Positions 18,993 through 28,836 of a stretch of DNA of 64,000 bases are shown piece after piece. Within the stretch, counting starts at the first letter, position 1. The number at the start of each line of letters is the position of its first letter. This DNA is from Reddybacter sp041277045 (GTDB lineage Bacteria > Pseudomonadota > Gammaproteobacteria > Pseudomonadales > Porticoccaceae). The position numbers were made by a program, and so were the translations under genes. The stretch lies in contig JBGFSY010000001.1 in NCBI GenBank assembly GCA_041277045.1, positions 186,001 through 250,000 of the forward strand, in the 5' to 3' direction. Under the pieces are notes generated by a model. The model searched no databases and was not told the origin of the DNA. It worked only from the letters and a program-made list of their open reading frames with translations.

Positions 18993-19826
18993 TTACTGCT
19001 CACCCTTCAAATAAATATTTTCATAGACATAATTGGTCGCTTCGACATAGCCATCGACACTACCGCAGTCAAAACGTTTGCCTTTAAATTTATAGGCCAG
19101 TACTTTGCTGCTTTTCGCCAGTGACAACAGGGCATCGGTCAACTGCACCTCGCCATTTTTACCCGGTGGCGTGTGACGCAACAGTTCAAAAATAAAGGGC
19201 GTTAATATATAGCGGCCGATAATGGCCAGGTTACTCGGCGCATCGGCCAGATCCGGCTTCTCGACCATATCGGTCACCCGATACAAACCGGGTTCTTCCT
19301 CCACGCCAGCAATGACTCCGAACTTGGAAATTTCCGCGTCGTCGATTTCCTGAATAGCGATAACACTGCAGCCGGTGCGACGATAAATTTTCGCCAACTG
19401 CTCCATCACGCTGTCGCCATCGGTTATGCAGAGGTCATCGGCTAGCACCACACCAAAGGGCTCCTGCCCAACCAGCAACTCGCCGGTTAATATCGCATGC
19501 CCAAGGCCCTTCATTTCCGACTGGCGGGTGGAGGTGAATTTAGCGGTGCTAATCACCTCTTTAATGCTGGCGAGGTATTTCTCTTTCGCGGTGCCGGAAA
19601 TTTGATGCTCTAACTCGTAGCTAGTATCGAAAAAATCATTAATCGCCCGCTTGCCACGGCCGGTAACAAAACAGATTTCATCGAGGCCGGCGCTCAGCGC
19701 CTCTTCAACACCGTATTGCACCAGGGGCTTGTTCACCACCGGCAGCATTTCTTTCGGCATGGCTTTGGTAGCCGGTAAAAATCGCGTGCCATAACCGGCA
19801 ACGGGAAACAGACATTTTTTGATCAC
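18993..19826 (-). CDS. galU: UTP-glucose-1-phosphate uridylyltransferase
   Basis: 277 residues. KCLFPVAGYGTRFLPATKAM is the nucleotide-binding signature of GalU, and VVLADDLC, VEKP and the C-terminal FDCGSVDGYVEA are also typical. It makes UDP-glucose for surface polysaccharides and osmoprotectants. It is upstream of manB with a 3-base gap, so two sugar-activation enzymes share a transcript. Confidence 0.95.
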   Translation of the reverse strand: MIKKCLFPVAGYGTRFLPATKAMPKEMLPVVNKPLVQYGVEEALSAGLDEICFVTGRGKRAINDFFDTSYELEHQISGTAKEKYLASIKEVISTAKFTSTRQSEMKGLGHAILTGELLVGQEPFGVVLADDLCITDGDSVMEQLAKIYRRTGCSVIAIQEIDDAEISKFGVIAGVEEEPGLYRVTDMVEKPDLADAPSNLAIIGRYILTPFIFELLRHTPPGKNGEVQLTDALLSLAKSSKVLAYKFKGKRFDCGSVDGYVEATNYVYENIYLKGEQ

Positions 19827-20137
19827 AAGTAAGTCCTTTTCATTAACAGCAGATATTTCACTAGCAAGCAGATTCTAGCAGCCTAAATTAAGGTAGGGCA
19901 CTGTAACTAAAATCGGTGACAATTAGGCAAACTGGCCCAAAAAAACTTAGCGCTGGTTGCCTGCAGCCATTAGCGGTCAATCTTGTCGACTTGCCGATCC
20001 CCAGTTAACAAAACTCCTCATCCCTGTATTATTTACCCCAGACTAGACATAAGCCCTGATTACGCTAAAATGTCGCGTCTTTTTTTGATCGCCCTGGCGC
20101 CTCGCCGCGCCTCACAGCCCAAAGCAAGAGGTTACTT
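19827..20137. other. 311-base divergent intergenic region galU/fabA
   Basis: It holds no credible open frame. It must contain the galU-manB promoter and the fabA promoter; a candidate for the latter is listed separately. Confidence 0.5.
20044..20071 (+). promoter_or_regulatory. Candidate sigma-70 promoter for fabA-fabB
   Basis: TAGACA (20044-20049) and TAAAAT (20066-20071) are spaced by 16 bases, about 65 bases before the fabA start. No fatty-acid regulator site was recognised. Confidence 0.45.
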
Positions 20138-20668
20138 TTGAACGATTCAGATGCCCGCCAGCGCAACAGTTTTGACTACGAAGATTTAATCGCCTGCTCC
20201 GAAGGCAAGCTATTTGGCCCCAAGGCCGCACAGTTGCCAGCGCCCAATATGCTGATGGCCGACCGTATCATCCATATCAGCAGAGAGGGTGGCGCCTACG
20301 GCAAGGGTGAGGTTATTGCCGAACTCGATATCAAGCCTGACCTGTGGTTTTTCCAGTGCCACTTCCCCGGCGACCCGGTGATGCCCGGCTGCCTTGGTCT
20401 GGATGCCCTCTGGCAGCTAGTGGGGTTCTTCCTCACCTGGCGTGGCAATGAGGGCCACGGCCGTGCACTGGGTTCCAGTGAAGTAAAGTTTACCGGCCAG
20501 GTACTACCAACACACAAGAAGGTCACCTACCGCCTGGACATCAACCGTGTTATTGAACGCAAGCTGGTCATGGCCATTGCCGACGGCACTATGTTGGTCG
20601 ACGATAAAGAAATTTACACTGCCAAAGGCCTGCGTGTTGGTCTCTTCAACTCCACTGACAATTTCTAG
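20138..20668 (+). CDS. fabA: 3-hydroxydecanoyl-ACP dehydratase/isomerase
   Basis: 176 residues from a TTG start, chosen because AAGAGG lies 6 bases upstream and no ATG fits. The hot-dog active site is LWFFQCHFPGDPVMPGCLGL, with His75 and Asp89 matching E. coli His70 and Asp84. FabA dehydrates 3-hydroxydecanoyl-ACP and isomerises the double bond, the branch point to unsaturated fatty acids. It is followed after 66 bases by fabB, the usual partner. Confidence 0.97.
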   Translation: MNDSDARQRNSFDYEDLIACSEGKLFGPKAAQLPAPNMLMADRIIHISREGGAYGKGEVIAELDIKPDLWFFQCHFPGDPVMPGCLGLDALWQLVGFFLTWRGNEGHGRALGSSEVKFTGQVLPTHKKVTYRLDINRVIERKLVMAIADGTMLVDDKEIYTAKGLRVGLFNSTDNF

Positions 20669-20734
20669 GCAATTGGTTACAATCGCCAATCTTCTAACAC
20701 CGAGTTAAGCGCTCTACGGAGCCAGGGATTATTC

Positions 20735-21952
20735 ATGAGACGTGCAGTTATCACTGGAATGGGGGTTATTTCTTGCCTCGGCGACAACGCGGCAGAAGTC
20801 CTCGCCTCCCTGCAAGAGGGAAAGTCTGGCATTAGCGCCAAAGATGATTACCGAGAAATGGGCCTGAAAAGCCAGGTCGCCGGGCAGATTCACATCGACC
20901 CCAAAGACCACATTGACAGAAAGCACCTGCGCTTTATGAGCACCCCCGCTGTCTATGCCTATATCGCCATGCAGCAGGCCATTGATGACGCTCAGCTGGC
21001 CGAGAGCGATGTCTCCAATCCCCGCACCGGCCTGATCATGGGTGCCGGTGGTATTTCCGGTGACAAGTTTGTCGAATCGGTCGACATACTACGCAGCAAG
21101 GGCGTGCGCAGAATGGGCCCCTACCGGGTCACCCAAATCATGAGCAGCTCGGTCTCCGCCTGTCTGGCCACGCCTTTTAAAATCAAAGGCCTGAACATGA
21201 GTATCTCCTCTGCTTGCGCCACTAGCGCCCACTGCATCGGTGCCGCAGTAGAGCAAATCCAGCTCGGCAAGCAGGACATCCTCTTTGCCGGTGGTGCTGA
21301 GGAAGAACACTGGTCCATGGTCAGCATGTTTGACGCCATGGGCGCGCTGTCATCCAAATACAACGACACACCCGAAAAAGCCTCGCGCGCCTACGATGCC
21401 GATAGAGACGGCTTTGTAATGTCCTGCGGCGGCGGCTGTTTTGTGGTTGAAGAACTCGAACACGCAAAAGCGCGCGGTGCGAAAATCTACGCTGAAATTG
21501 TTGGCTACGGTGCCACCTCCGACGGCTACGACATGGTTGCCCCCTCCGGTGAAGGCGCCATTCGCTGCATGCAGCAAGCCATGGCAACCACCGATGGTGA
21601 CATTGACTACATCAACACCCACGGCACCAGTACCCCGGTGGGTGATGTGCAGGAAATCGCCGCTATCCGCGAAGTATTCGGCACCGACGGGCCACCCATT
21701 GGCTCCACCAAATCACTCTCCGGCCATTCTCTGGGCGCGGCGGGCGTGCACGAAGCCATCTACAGCCTGTTAATGATGGAGAATGACTTTATCGCGGTAT
21801 CGGCCAATATCGAAAACCTCGATCCCGCCGTTGCCGATATGCCCATCGTTACGCAAAAGGTCGAGAACGTGAAGCTCGAGCGCATTATGTCCAACAGCTT
21901 TGGCTTTGGCGGCACCAACGCCACGCTAATTTTACAGAAGTTTAAAAGTTAA
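20735..21952 (+). CDS. fabB: Beta-ketoacyl-ACP synthase I
   Basis: 405 residues. The catalytic triad is visible: Cys161 in SSACATSAHCIG, one His in NTHGTSTPVGD near 296, and the second in LSGHSLGAAGVHE near 331. It elongates the cis-3-decenoyl-ACP made by FabA, and so is needed for unsaturated fatty acids. It forms a two-gene operon with fabA closed by a hairpin terminator. Confidence 0.97.
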   Translation: MRRAVITGMGVISCLGDNAAEVLASLQEGKSGISAKDDYREMGLKSQVAGQIHIDPKDHIDRKHLRFMSTPAVYAYIAMQQAIDDAQLAESDVSNPRTGLIMGAGGISGDKFVESVDILRSKGVRRMGPYRVTQIMSSSVSACLATPFKIKGLNMSISSACATSAHCIGAAVEQIQLGKQDILFAGGAEEEHWSMVSMFDAMGALSSKYNDTPEKASRAYDADRDGFVMSCGGGCFVVEELEHAKARGAKIYAEIVGYGATSDGYDMVAPSGEGAIRCMQQAMATTDGDIDYINTHGTSTPVGDVQEIAAIREVFGTDGPPIGSTKSLSGHSLGAAGVHEAIYSLLMMENDFIAVSANIENLDPAVADMPIVTQKVENVKLERIMSNSFGFGGTNATLILQKFKS

Positions 21953-22018
21953 AGAGCTGCAGAAGTTTAAAGACTAAGCTTCCAGGTCTACTTTCCAAGC
22001 TTAGAAAAACGCACTAAC

Positions 22019-22056
22019 AAAAAAGCCCCGTGACAGCTCTGTCGCGGGGCTTTTTT
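22019..22056 (+). terminator. Terminator after fabB
   Basis: AAAAAAGCCCCG followed by TGACAG pairs with CTGTCG then CGGGGCTTTTTT, one wobble pair in an 18-bp stem with a very small loop and a T6 tail. It is 66 bases past the fabB stop and also faces the end of cysC. Confidence 0.88.
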
Positions 22057-22105
22057 GTGGCCAGGTATATCCAGTTTACGGCATGCCTGACTCTAACAAA
22101 CAGCG

Positions 22106-22699
22106 TTAAATAACGCCTTCCTTCACCAAATAATCAATCAACTGTTCGGCGCAGGTAGCGACATCATTATTGCCCGTATCAATCAACACACTCGGGTTTT
22201 CAGGTGCCTCGTAGGCTGAATCGATACCGGTAAAGTTGGGGATCTCACCCGCTCGCGCCTTTTTGTACAGCCCCTTCGGATCACGCTCCTCGCAGACATC
22301 CAGAGATGCCGAAACGTGGACTTCGATAAACTCATCATCTTCCACCAAATTGCGCGCCAGCTCTCGCTCGGTACGGAAGGGGGAAATAAAGGCCGTCATC
22401 ACGATCAAGCCCGCGTCAACAAACAGTTTAGCGGTCTCGCCAATACGGCGAATGTTCTCTACCCGCGCCTCATCACTAAAGCCCAAATCACTGTTTAAGC
22501 CCTGGCGCACGTTGTCGCCATCAAGCAAATAGCAGTGGTGGCCGCGTTCGAACAAGGCACGCTCCAGGGCATTGGCCAGAGTCGATTTACCTGAACCGCT
22601 GAGGCCGGTAAACCAGATCACACAAGGTTTTTGCTGCTTTTGTTTCGCTCGCTCTGCTTTACTGACAATGGTTTCGTGCCAGGTTAAATTGGTGCTCAC
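22106..22699 (-). CDS. cysC: Adenylylsulfate kinase
   Basis: 197 residues. VIWFTGLSGSGKSTLANALE is the P-loop, and LLDGDNVRQGLNSDLGFS, FISPFRTERELAR and DPKGLYKKARAGEIPNFTGI are APS-kinase motifs. It phosphorylates adenosine 5'-phosphosulfate to PAPS. No cysD, cysN or cysH is next to it, so it may serve sulfation as much as assimilation. A PAPS-type sulfotransferase is encoded 6 kb away in the glycan cluster. It lies downstream of ssb on the same strand, beyond a large stem-loop. Confidence 0.95.
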   Translation of the reverse strand: MSTNLTWHETIVSKAERAKQKQQKPCVIWFTGLSGSGKSTLANALERALFERGHHCYLLDGDNVRQGLNSDLGFSDEARVENIRRIGETAKLFVDAGLIVMTAFISPFRTERELARNLVEDDEFIEVHVSASLDVCEERDPKGLYKKARAGEIPNFTGIDSAYEAPENPSVLIDTGNNDVATCAEQLIDYLVKEGVI

Positions 22700-22719
22700 T
22701 AATAGATTCCCTCTGTCAG

Positions 22720-22780
22720 GGAGCCTCTGGACAAGTCATGAACTCGCAGTCTGCTTCGCCCAGACTTATCCATAGGCTCC
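22720..22780. repeat. Large imperfect stem-loop between ssb and cysC
   Basis: Arms at 22720-22737 and 22763-22780 match as inverted repeats in 16 of 18 positions around a 25-base loop. Read on the minus strand, a second overlapping hairpin (GTCTG...CAGAC) forms from one arm and the loop. There is no T tail, so it is not a plain terminator. It could be a REP-type element or a structured RNA leader of cysC. Confidence 0.55.
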
Positions 22781-22795
22781 TTAGTTTAAAAAATT

Positions 22796-23299
22796 TTAAA
22801 ACGGAATGTCGTCATCGAAGTTATCGAAGCCCGCCGGCGCATTTTGTGCCGGTGCTGGCTGAGCTGGCGCTTGCTGAGCACGCTGAGGCTGCGCCGCTGG
22901 CGCACCCTGTTGAGCATAACCCTGACCGCCGCCCTGTCCACCACCCATGCCCTCGCCACCACGACTGTCTAACATCTGCATTTCTCTGGCAACAATTTCG
23001 GTGGTATAGCGATCGGCGCCTGTGCTTTTATCCTGCCATTTGCGTGTGCGCAATGACCCCTCGATGTACACCTTGCTGCCTTTTTTCAGATATTGACCGG
23101 CGATTTCTGCCAGACGATTAAAGAAAACTACCCGGTGCCACTCGGTTTTTTCAACAGGCTGACCGGTTTGCTTGTCTTTCCAGCTTTCACTGGTGGCGAT
23201 GGTCAGGTTAGTCACCGCACCGCCCGAAGGCAGGGCACTCACCTCTGGATTCTGCCCCAGGTTGCCAATCAAAATAACTTTATTTACGCCTCTGGCCAT
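22796..23299 (-). CDS. ssb: Single-stranded DNA-binding protein
   Basis: 167 residues. MARGVNKVILIGNLGQNPEV opens the OB fold (about 1-110), which includes WHRVVFFNRLAEIAGQYLKKGS. A Gly/Gln/Ala/Pro-rich linker leads to the acidic tip FDDDIPF that recruits replication and repair partners. It sits downstream of the YajR-like MFS gene on the same strand, as in Pseudomonas. Confidence 0.97.
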   Translation of the reverse strand: MARGVNKVILIGNLGQNPEVSALPSGGAVTNLTIATSESWKDKQTGQPVEKTEWHRVVFFNRLAEIAGQYLKKGSKVYIEGSLRTRKWQDKSTGADRYTTEIVAREMQMLDSRGGEGMGGGQGGGQGYAQQGAPAAQPQRAQQAPAQPAPAQNAPAGFDNFDDDIPF

Positions 23300-23408
23300 A
23301 ATTGCCTCCTACGTTTACTCATCGGGTGAAATACAGTGATACATGAACTGAAGTTTAACCCTTCAGCAGGGATAAATACCATCGGCGGATAAACACAGTC
23401 CGCCCAAA

Positions 23409-24764
23409 CTACGCTGCCGTCGAGCGAGCCAGCAAGGCATCCATCCGCTCTTGCTCAAAATGCGCGTCATCGACCTTCACATAAGCCATGTTTTGGCCGG
23501 GGATAATCACCACGTCGACCACGCCGGCAACCTCTGTCATCAAGCCCTTCGCGTCGAGCTGCCCCCGCTCCGCCAAACTCACTTCAATACTGCGCAAATA
23601 GCGCGGTGGCGCCATGGTGATGGCAAAACCCAACCACACCAAGGCCGCGACCAACGAGGCCCAAAAAACAGCGCCATTACCAAACTGCTGGGCGACGATA
23701 CCACCCACGACACCACCACAAAAGGTGCCGAGAAATTGGCTGGTCGAATAAACCCCCAGCGCTGTACCTTTGATGCCCGCCGGGCTCAGTTTACTGACCA
23801 GCGACGGCAGAGAGGCCTCGAGCAGGTTAAAGGCCATAAAGAACACCAGCAGGCCGGCAACCATAATATTAAATGTCGACCCGGCGCAGGCCATCAGTAA
23901 CTCAGCCACAGCCAGCAGAGCAACGGCGGTAATAAACACCGGCTTCATTTTACGCTTCGACTCGCCGTACCAGATAAACGGCACCATCAGCACAAAGCCA
24001 CCGCCCATGGTGCCCAAATACAGCAGCCAGTGTCGGTCGCGAGCAAAATCGAAGGTTTGTTCCAGCATTAAAGGTAGAGCTACCCAGGTTGCCATTTGCG
24101 CGAAGTGCAAAGCGAAAATACCGATATTCAAGCGCCGCAATTCAGCATCACGCAACACCCGACCCAGCATAGATGGCAGAGGAAGCACCTCGTGACCACC
24201 GTGACGGGCCACCGGACTGGGCACGGCAAAAGCCACCACTAAAATACCCACCGCCGCCAGTGCGGAGGTCACCCAAAACACCCCCGACAAACCCCAGTGG
24301 CTGGCGATAATCGGGCCAGCTACCATCGCTACGCCAAATGACAGGCCAATGCTACCGCCAATGGAGGCCATCGCCCGGGTGCGATTTTGCTCTTTAGTGA
24401 GATCTGACAACAGCGCCATTACTACACTGGCCACTGCACCCGCACCCTGCAGGGCACGGGCGATAATAAGCCCAGCCATCGAATCTGCCGTCGCCGCCAG
24501 TAGGCTGCCCGCCAAAAACAGCAACATACCCGCGAAGATCAGCGGCTTGCGACCGATGCGATCAGAAAGTAGGCCAAAGGGAATTTGCAGCAGGCCCTGG
24601 CTGAGGCCATAAATGCCCAAACCGACACCCACTAACAGCGCCGAGCTACCCGGATAACCCTCCGCATACAGGGCAAAAACTGGCAACACCATAAATAAAC
24701 CGAGCATGCGGCTGGCGTAAAGAAAGGCCAGAGCCAGCAGCGCACGGACTTCAAAAGAGTTCAT
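23409..24764 (-). CDS. YajR-like MFS transporter with C-terminal ferredoxin-like domain
   Basis: 451 residues with 12 hydrophobic segments over about 1-385. LGIYGLSQGLLQIPFGLLSD followed by RIGRKP is the MFS motif A, and ALLSDLTKEQNRTRAMA follows near 120. Residues about 385-450 (LRSIEVSLAERGQL to AYVKVDDAHFEQE) look like the small YAM/ferredoxin-like domain of E. coli YajR. The substrate is unknown; a proton-driven exporter is expected. In relatives this gene is followed by ssb and is divergent from uvrA. Here the ssb side is kept, but uvrA is 21 kb away. Confidence 0.88.
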   Translation of the reverse strand: MNSFEVRALLALAFLYASRMLGLFMVLPVFALYAEGYPGSSALLVGVGLGIYGLSQGLLQIPFGLLSDRIGRKPLIFAGMLLFLAGSLLAATADSMAGLIIARALQGAGAVASVVMALLSDLTKEQNRTRAMASIGGSIGLSFGVAMVAGPIIASHWGLSGVFWVTSALAAVGILVVAFAVPSPVARHGGHEVLPLPSMLGRVLRDAELRRLNIGIFALHFAQMATWVALPLMLEQTFDFARDRHWLLYLGTMGGGFVLMVPFIWYGESKRKMKPVFITAVALLAVAELLMACAGSTFNIMVAGLLVFFMAFNLLEASLPSLVSKLSPAGIKGTALGVYSTSQFLGTFCGGVVGGIVAQQFGNGAVFWASLVAALVWLGFAITMAPPRYLRSIEVSLAERGQLDAKGLMTEVAGVVDVVIIPGQNMAYVKVDDAHFEQERMDALLARSTAA

Positions 24765-24948
24765 TGGATTAACTACTATTACGTGATAACGATTGCGCGA
24801 TGACGCCAGGGGAGCAGTGAACAGTTATCGCAAAGGGCGCATTGTACAGAAGCGCCCCAGCGATGCGCAGTGCTAAATTACACTAGCGCATAGCCACAGG
24901 GGAATAAGCGCAGAGGAGACAAACAAGCCACAGGCAAGTAAGGGCAGG

Positions 24949-26373
24949 CTACTTTCCCTCTGCCCGCCCGTACTGATCGTCAAAACGAACAATATCGTCC
25001 TCACCGAGGTAGTCACCGGTCTGTACCTCGATAATTTCAAGTGGAATAACGCCCGGGTTTTCCAGGCGATGCTTCATGCCGATGGGGATATAGATCGATT
25101 CATTGACCGACAAAATCACCTCCTCATCGCCACGGGTAACCAGCCCTGTGCCCTGCACCACCACCCAGTGCTCAGCACGGTGATAGTGCTTTTGCAACGA
25201 CAGCCGCGCACCCGGATTAACCACAATACGCTTCGTCTGATAGCGGCCATTAGCGGCCAGCGAATCGTAAAAGCCCCAGGGGCGATACACTTTGCGATGG
25301 GACTCCCGCTCACTGCGGCCTGCGGCCTGTAGCCGATTCACGACTTCTTTAACATCTTGCACCCGGCTTTTATCGGCCACCAATACGGCATCATCGGTTT
25401 CAACCACCACCAGATCTTTAATGCCAACGGTGGCCAGTAAGCGGCCATTAGTGTGTAGGTAGGAATTCTCGGTATCGACCGCCAAGACATCGCCTTTGCA
25501 GGTATTGCCCTGCGCATCCTTGTCGGAAATATCCCATAGAGCCGACCAGCTACCAATATCGCTCCAACCGGCGTCGAGGGGAATCACCAGCGCATTGTCG
25601 GTTTTTTCCATCACCGCATAGTCGATGGAGTCATCCGGACAGGCACTGAAGGCCGCCTTATCGAGCCGCATAAAATCCATGTCGACACTGGCACCATCGA
25701 AGGCCGCACGGCAGGCATTGAGCATCTCCGGCTGATAGCGCGCCAGCTCCTCAAGATAACGCCCGGCTTTAAAGGCGAACATGCCGCTGTTCCAGTAATA
25801 GTCACCACTATCGACATAAGCTTGCGCCGTCGCCAGATCGGGCTTTTCGACAAATTGCTCAACACCTTGGGCCGACAAACCCGCCACAGGCACGGCCTCG
25901 TTATTGGACGCTTGAATATAACCGTAACCGGTTTGCGCAGACGTCGGCACCACACCAAAAGTCACCAGCGCACCCTGCTCGGCCTCACTGCAGGCCAGCT
26001 CAATAGCGCAATGGAAAGACTTAACATCGTTAATCGCGTGATCGGCTGGCAGAACCAGCAGTATGTCATCGGAGGCCGCAGCGAGGGCCGCCAAGGCCAC
26101 CGCGGGAGCGGTATTACGGCCCACCGGTTCGAGCAAAATATGCTGTGCGGTCACATCAATTTCACGCAACTGCTCAGCCACCATAAAACGATGCTGCTCG
26201 TTACAAATCACCAGGGGGGACAAAGCTTCTGAATGCAAACCCTGCAAACGGCCGAGGGTTTCCTGCAACATGGTTTTCTCACTCGCCAGGGGGATAAACT
26301 GCTTGGGATAATGCGCCCGCGAAAGGGGCCAAAGGCGACTACCAGAACCACCGGAGAGTACAACAGGTATCAT
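24949..26373 (-). CDS. manC: Mannose-1-phosphate guanylyltransferase / mannose-6-phosphate isomerase
   Basis: 474 residues, the bifunctional type II PMI-GMP enzyme (AlgA/CpsB/ManC). The nucleotidyltransferase half starts VVLSGGSGSRLWPLSRAHYP and has FVEKPD near residue 175. The C-terminal cupin holds RPWGFYDSL near 345 and QKHYHRAEHWVVVQGTG near 380, with zinc-binding His and Glu. It makes GDP-mannose from fructose-6-phosphate (with manB) for gmd/fcl and for mannosyltransferases. It is the outermost gene of the glycan cluster, and its composition matches the core genome rather than the AT-rich middle. Confidence 0.95.
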   Translation of the reverse strand: MIPVVLSGGSGSRLWPLSRAHYPKQFIPLASEKTMLQETLGRLQGLHSEALSPLVICNEQHRFMVAEQLREIDVTAQHILLEPVGRNTAPAVALAALAAASDDILLVLPADHAINDVKSFHCAIELACSEAEQGALVTFGVVPTSAQTGYGYIQASNNEAVPVAGLSAQGVEQFVEKPDLATAQAYVDSGDYYWNSGMFAFKAGRYLEELARYQPEMLNACRAAFDGASVDMDFMRLDKAAFSACPDDSIDYAVMEKTDNALVIPLDAGWSDIGSWSALWDISDKDAQGNTCKGDVLAVDTENSYLHTNGRLLATVGIKDLVVVETDDAVLVADKSRVQDVKEVVNRLQAAGRSERESHRKVYRPWGFYDSLAANGRYQTKRIVVNPGARLSLQKHYHRAEHWVVVQGTGLVTRGDEEVILSVNESIYIPIGMKHRLENPGVIPLEIIEVQTGDYLGEDDIVRFDDQYGRAEGK

Positions 26374-26418
26374 TTTTACAGTCCTTCGCTTGAGAATAAT
26401 AAAACAATTAGCACAGTG

Positions 26419-27561
26419 TTAAGTGGCGTTATTTTCTATTGTTTGATCAACAATAGCCATAAATTCGTGGCGGAAGTGCTCGGGCGCAAAACGCGCGGCA
26501 TTGGCCGCACAATTTTGAAGGGAAATACACTCCTCAAGCGCCTCAAAACGCTCGACAGCAGCAACCACGCTCGCCGCCGTTTGCTGATCAAAAAACAGGC
26601 CTGTTGGTGAATAATCGGTATCAGTCGCGTCAGCGCTCGTATAGGGAATAACACTATCCAGCGCACCACCCTGCCCGTAGGCGATAACTGGCGTGCCGCA
26701 GGCCTGGGCCTCGACCAGCACAATGCCGAAATCCTCATGAGCGGCAAACACAAAGGCTCGGGCGCGCTGTAAATGGTCGATCACGACTTCTCGCGACTGA
26801 TAACCCAACAACTCCACGTTCGGCCCCGCCATGGCCTGCAAGCGGCTAAACATGGGGCCATCACCAATCACCACCAGGCGCTTGTCAGGCATTAGATTAA
26901 ATGCCTCAACCAGTGTTTCGACAGCTTTGTAATGCACCAATCGAGAGACAGTGACATAAAAGTCTTCTTTGATTTCGGTGCAGGTAAAATCATCCACAGC
27001 GACTGGCGGGTTCAACACCACACTTTGCCGCTGCCAACACTGCTGGATACGTTCGGCAATAAAGTGGGAGTTGGCAACCAGGCGCCCACCTCGGCCTGAG
27101 GTTTTAATATCCCAACGCCGAAGACGTGAGAGTAAATATCGTGCCAATTTACGAAAGGGTTCACGGCTAATGGCCTGCTGTAAATAGAGCTCCTGCTGAT
27201 CCCATGCGTAGCGGATCGGTGTATGTACGTAACTGACATGAGTTTGCCCAGGGCGGCACTTTACCCCTTTGGCAAAGGCCCAACTGCTGGAAATAACCAG
27301 GTCATATTCACTGACATCCAGGCCCTCAATCGCCCGAGGCATCAATGGCAAATAATGGCGGAAATAGCGCCGGGCACCGGGTAAACGCTGAATAAAGCTG
27401 GTGGTTACCTTACGCCCTTTGAGAAAACCAGGTTCCTCTTCCGACATAAAGTCAACCAACGTGAATACATCCGCCTCGGGGTAACACTGCAGTAACTGCT
27501 CAAGCACTAGCTCAGCGCCACCACAGGTATCGAGCCAGTCATGAACAATGGCAATCTTCAA
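26419..27561 (-). CDS. Family 4 (GT-B) glycosyltransferase
   Basis: About 380 residues. The TTG at 27561 is preferred (MKIAIVHDWLDTCGGAELV) because GAGG sits 5 bases upstream; an in-frame GTG at 27576 has no such site. It has a GT-B fold with the C-terminal EDFGIVLVEAQACGTPVIAY motif near 285 that binds the nucleotide sugar. Similar proteins transfer mannose from GDP-mannose. It lies upstream of manC with a 45-base gap. Donor and acceptor are inferred only from context. Confidence 0.88.
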   Translation of the reverse strand: MKIAIVHDWLDTCGGAELVLEQLLQCYPEADVFTLVDFMSEEEPGFLKGRKVTTSFIQRLPGARRYFRHYLPLMPRAIEGLDVSEYDLVISSSWAFAKGVKCRPGQTHVSYVHTPIRYAWDQQELYLQQAISREPFRKLARYLLSRLRRWDIKTSGRGGRLVANSHFIAERIQQCWQRQSVVLNPPVAVDDFTCTEIKEDFYVTVSRLVHYKAVETLVEAFNLMPDKRLVVIGDGPMFSRLQAMAGPNVELLGYQSREVVIDHLQRARAFVFAAHEDFGIVLVEAQACGTPVIAYGQGGALDSVIPYTSADATDTDYSPTGLFFDQQTAASVVAAVERFEALEECISLQNCAANAARFAPEHFRHEFMAIVDQTIENNAT

Positions 27562-27859
27562 AGAAACCTCAACCACACCCAGTAAATAAACAATTTAGGA
27601 GAACCCTATAATATAATAATAAATCACAAGGGAATCGATGCAAGAAATCAGTATAGAAAGGACGCAAATATCAGCGTATTAAAGATTAGAGCGGCGATGT
27701 TGCACTGTATGGCCACCTACGTTAATCATTCGAACAATAATAGAAGGGCTGAGAGTTAATGTCTAAGTATAATACCCAGCTTAGCTACCAATCGGTTGAT
27801 ACTTTACTCCAACCCACCAATGGTGTCTGGCAAATAGGTTTTATAGCATTGAAGAACTT

Positions 27860-28816
27860 TCATGATTTTAAAGAGTTAGTTTTCTTTATCTTTGAGAAGT
27901 GCAAGCCAACAAGTAGCCTTGACCTCGAAAGGAAACCAGCGACTCTAGTTTTCAGGATAAGCACCATGCAAGGCAAGGCCTTAACCAGCAATAAAGGATT
28001 ACTTAAAAAGAGCTTAACTATAGCTTTACAAAAGGCAACTAAAGGGCGATTTAAACGATTAAACTTCATCATTGAGTAATTATTATAGAATATCCAACAA
28101 GTTGGTATATAGCCCAATTCAGCTTGAAGCATTTGAAGGATCTCATTTACAAAAAGCATTCCGCCAGTTGCAGTCTTAGTACTTTCATAAATACGCGTTG
28201 CTGAAAGTGGCTTTTTAAGATAAAGGAATTTTGCACCCGCTAAATAGAATTTAATCCAAAGATTGTAATCCAAACAGTAATGTAATTTATCATTTAGCCC
28301 ACCCACCTTTTCAAATAATGACCTTCGATAAAAAACCGAGGGCTGGGATAAAAAACAGGTGTTTAACAACAACGAGGAATCAAATTCCGTAGTTGGATAG
28401 CTTTTCTGGACAATACCTGAACTATCAATGAAATAAGCTTTTCCGTAAATCACATCGACTTCAGGATAATCATTAAATGCTTCCATAATCAAACCCAAAG
28501 CACCAGGCAACAAAACATCATCCGAATTAACCCACCCAAGAATCTCCCCAGTGGAAACATTAAACGCTCGATTTATCGCATCAGCTTGACCACTATCTGC
28601 CTCCACAGAAATATGCACTGACTCATCATCGTCATAAAGATCCAAAATACTTGTCGTAGCATCAGAGCTGCAATTATCCTGGATAATGTATTCGAGAGAA
28701 CAATCTTTTAAATTTTGATCAGTGACACTTTGAATTGCTTCTTGCAAGAACTCCCCCTGATTGTATGAAGGGGTGACTATCGAGATTGTTCGCTTATGTG
28801 CACTTGCTAAGACCAT
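27860..28816 (-). CDS. Family 2 (GT-A) glycosyltransferase
   Basis: 318 residues. ISIVTPSYNQGEFLQEAIQS opens the GT-A domain near residue 12, NWVNSDDVLLPGALGL-type acidic motif lies near 96 (SDD binds the metal), and a hydrophobic, basic C terminus (about 240-315) suggests membrane contact. Codons are AT-richer than manC. It follows the sulfotransferase gene by 20 bases. Sugar specificity is unknown. Confidence 0.88.
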   Translation of the reverse strand: MVLASAHKRTISIVTPSYNQGEFLQEAIQSVTDQNLKDCSLEYIIQDNCSSDATTSILDLYDDDESVHISVEADSGQADAINRAFNVSTGEILGWVNSDDVLLPGALGLIMEAFNDYPEVDVIYGKAYFIDSSGIVQKSYPTTEFDSSLLLNTCFLSQPSVFYRRSLFEKVGGLNDKLHYCLDYNLWIKFYLAGAKFLYLKKPLSATRIYESTKTATGGMLFVNEILQMLQAELGYIPTCWIFYNNYSMMKFNRLNRPLVAFCKAIVKLFLSNPLLLVKALPCMVLILKTRVAGFLSRSRLLVGLHFSKIKKTNSLKS

Positions 28817-28836
28817 AGTTGCTAATCAGTTCTGAA

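Noticed and set aside
27759..28079. Plus-strand frame of 106 codons
   Set aside because: Mostly antisense to the family 2 glycosyltransferase, no recognisable motif, and its own strand has no partner genes.
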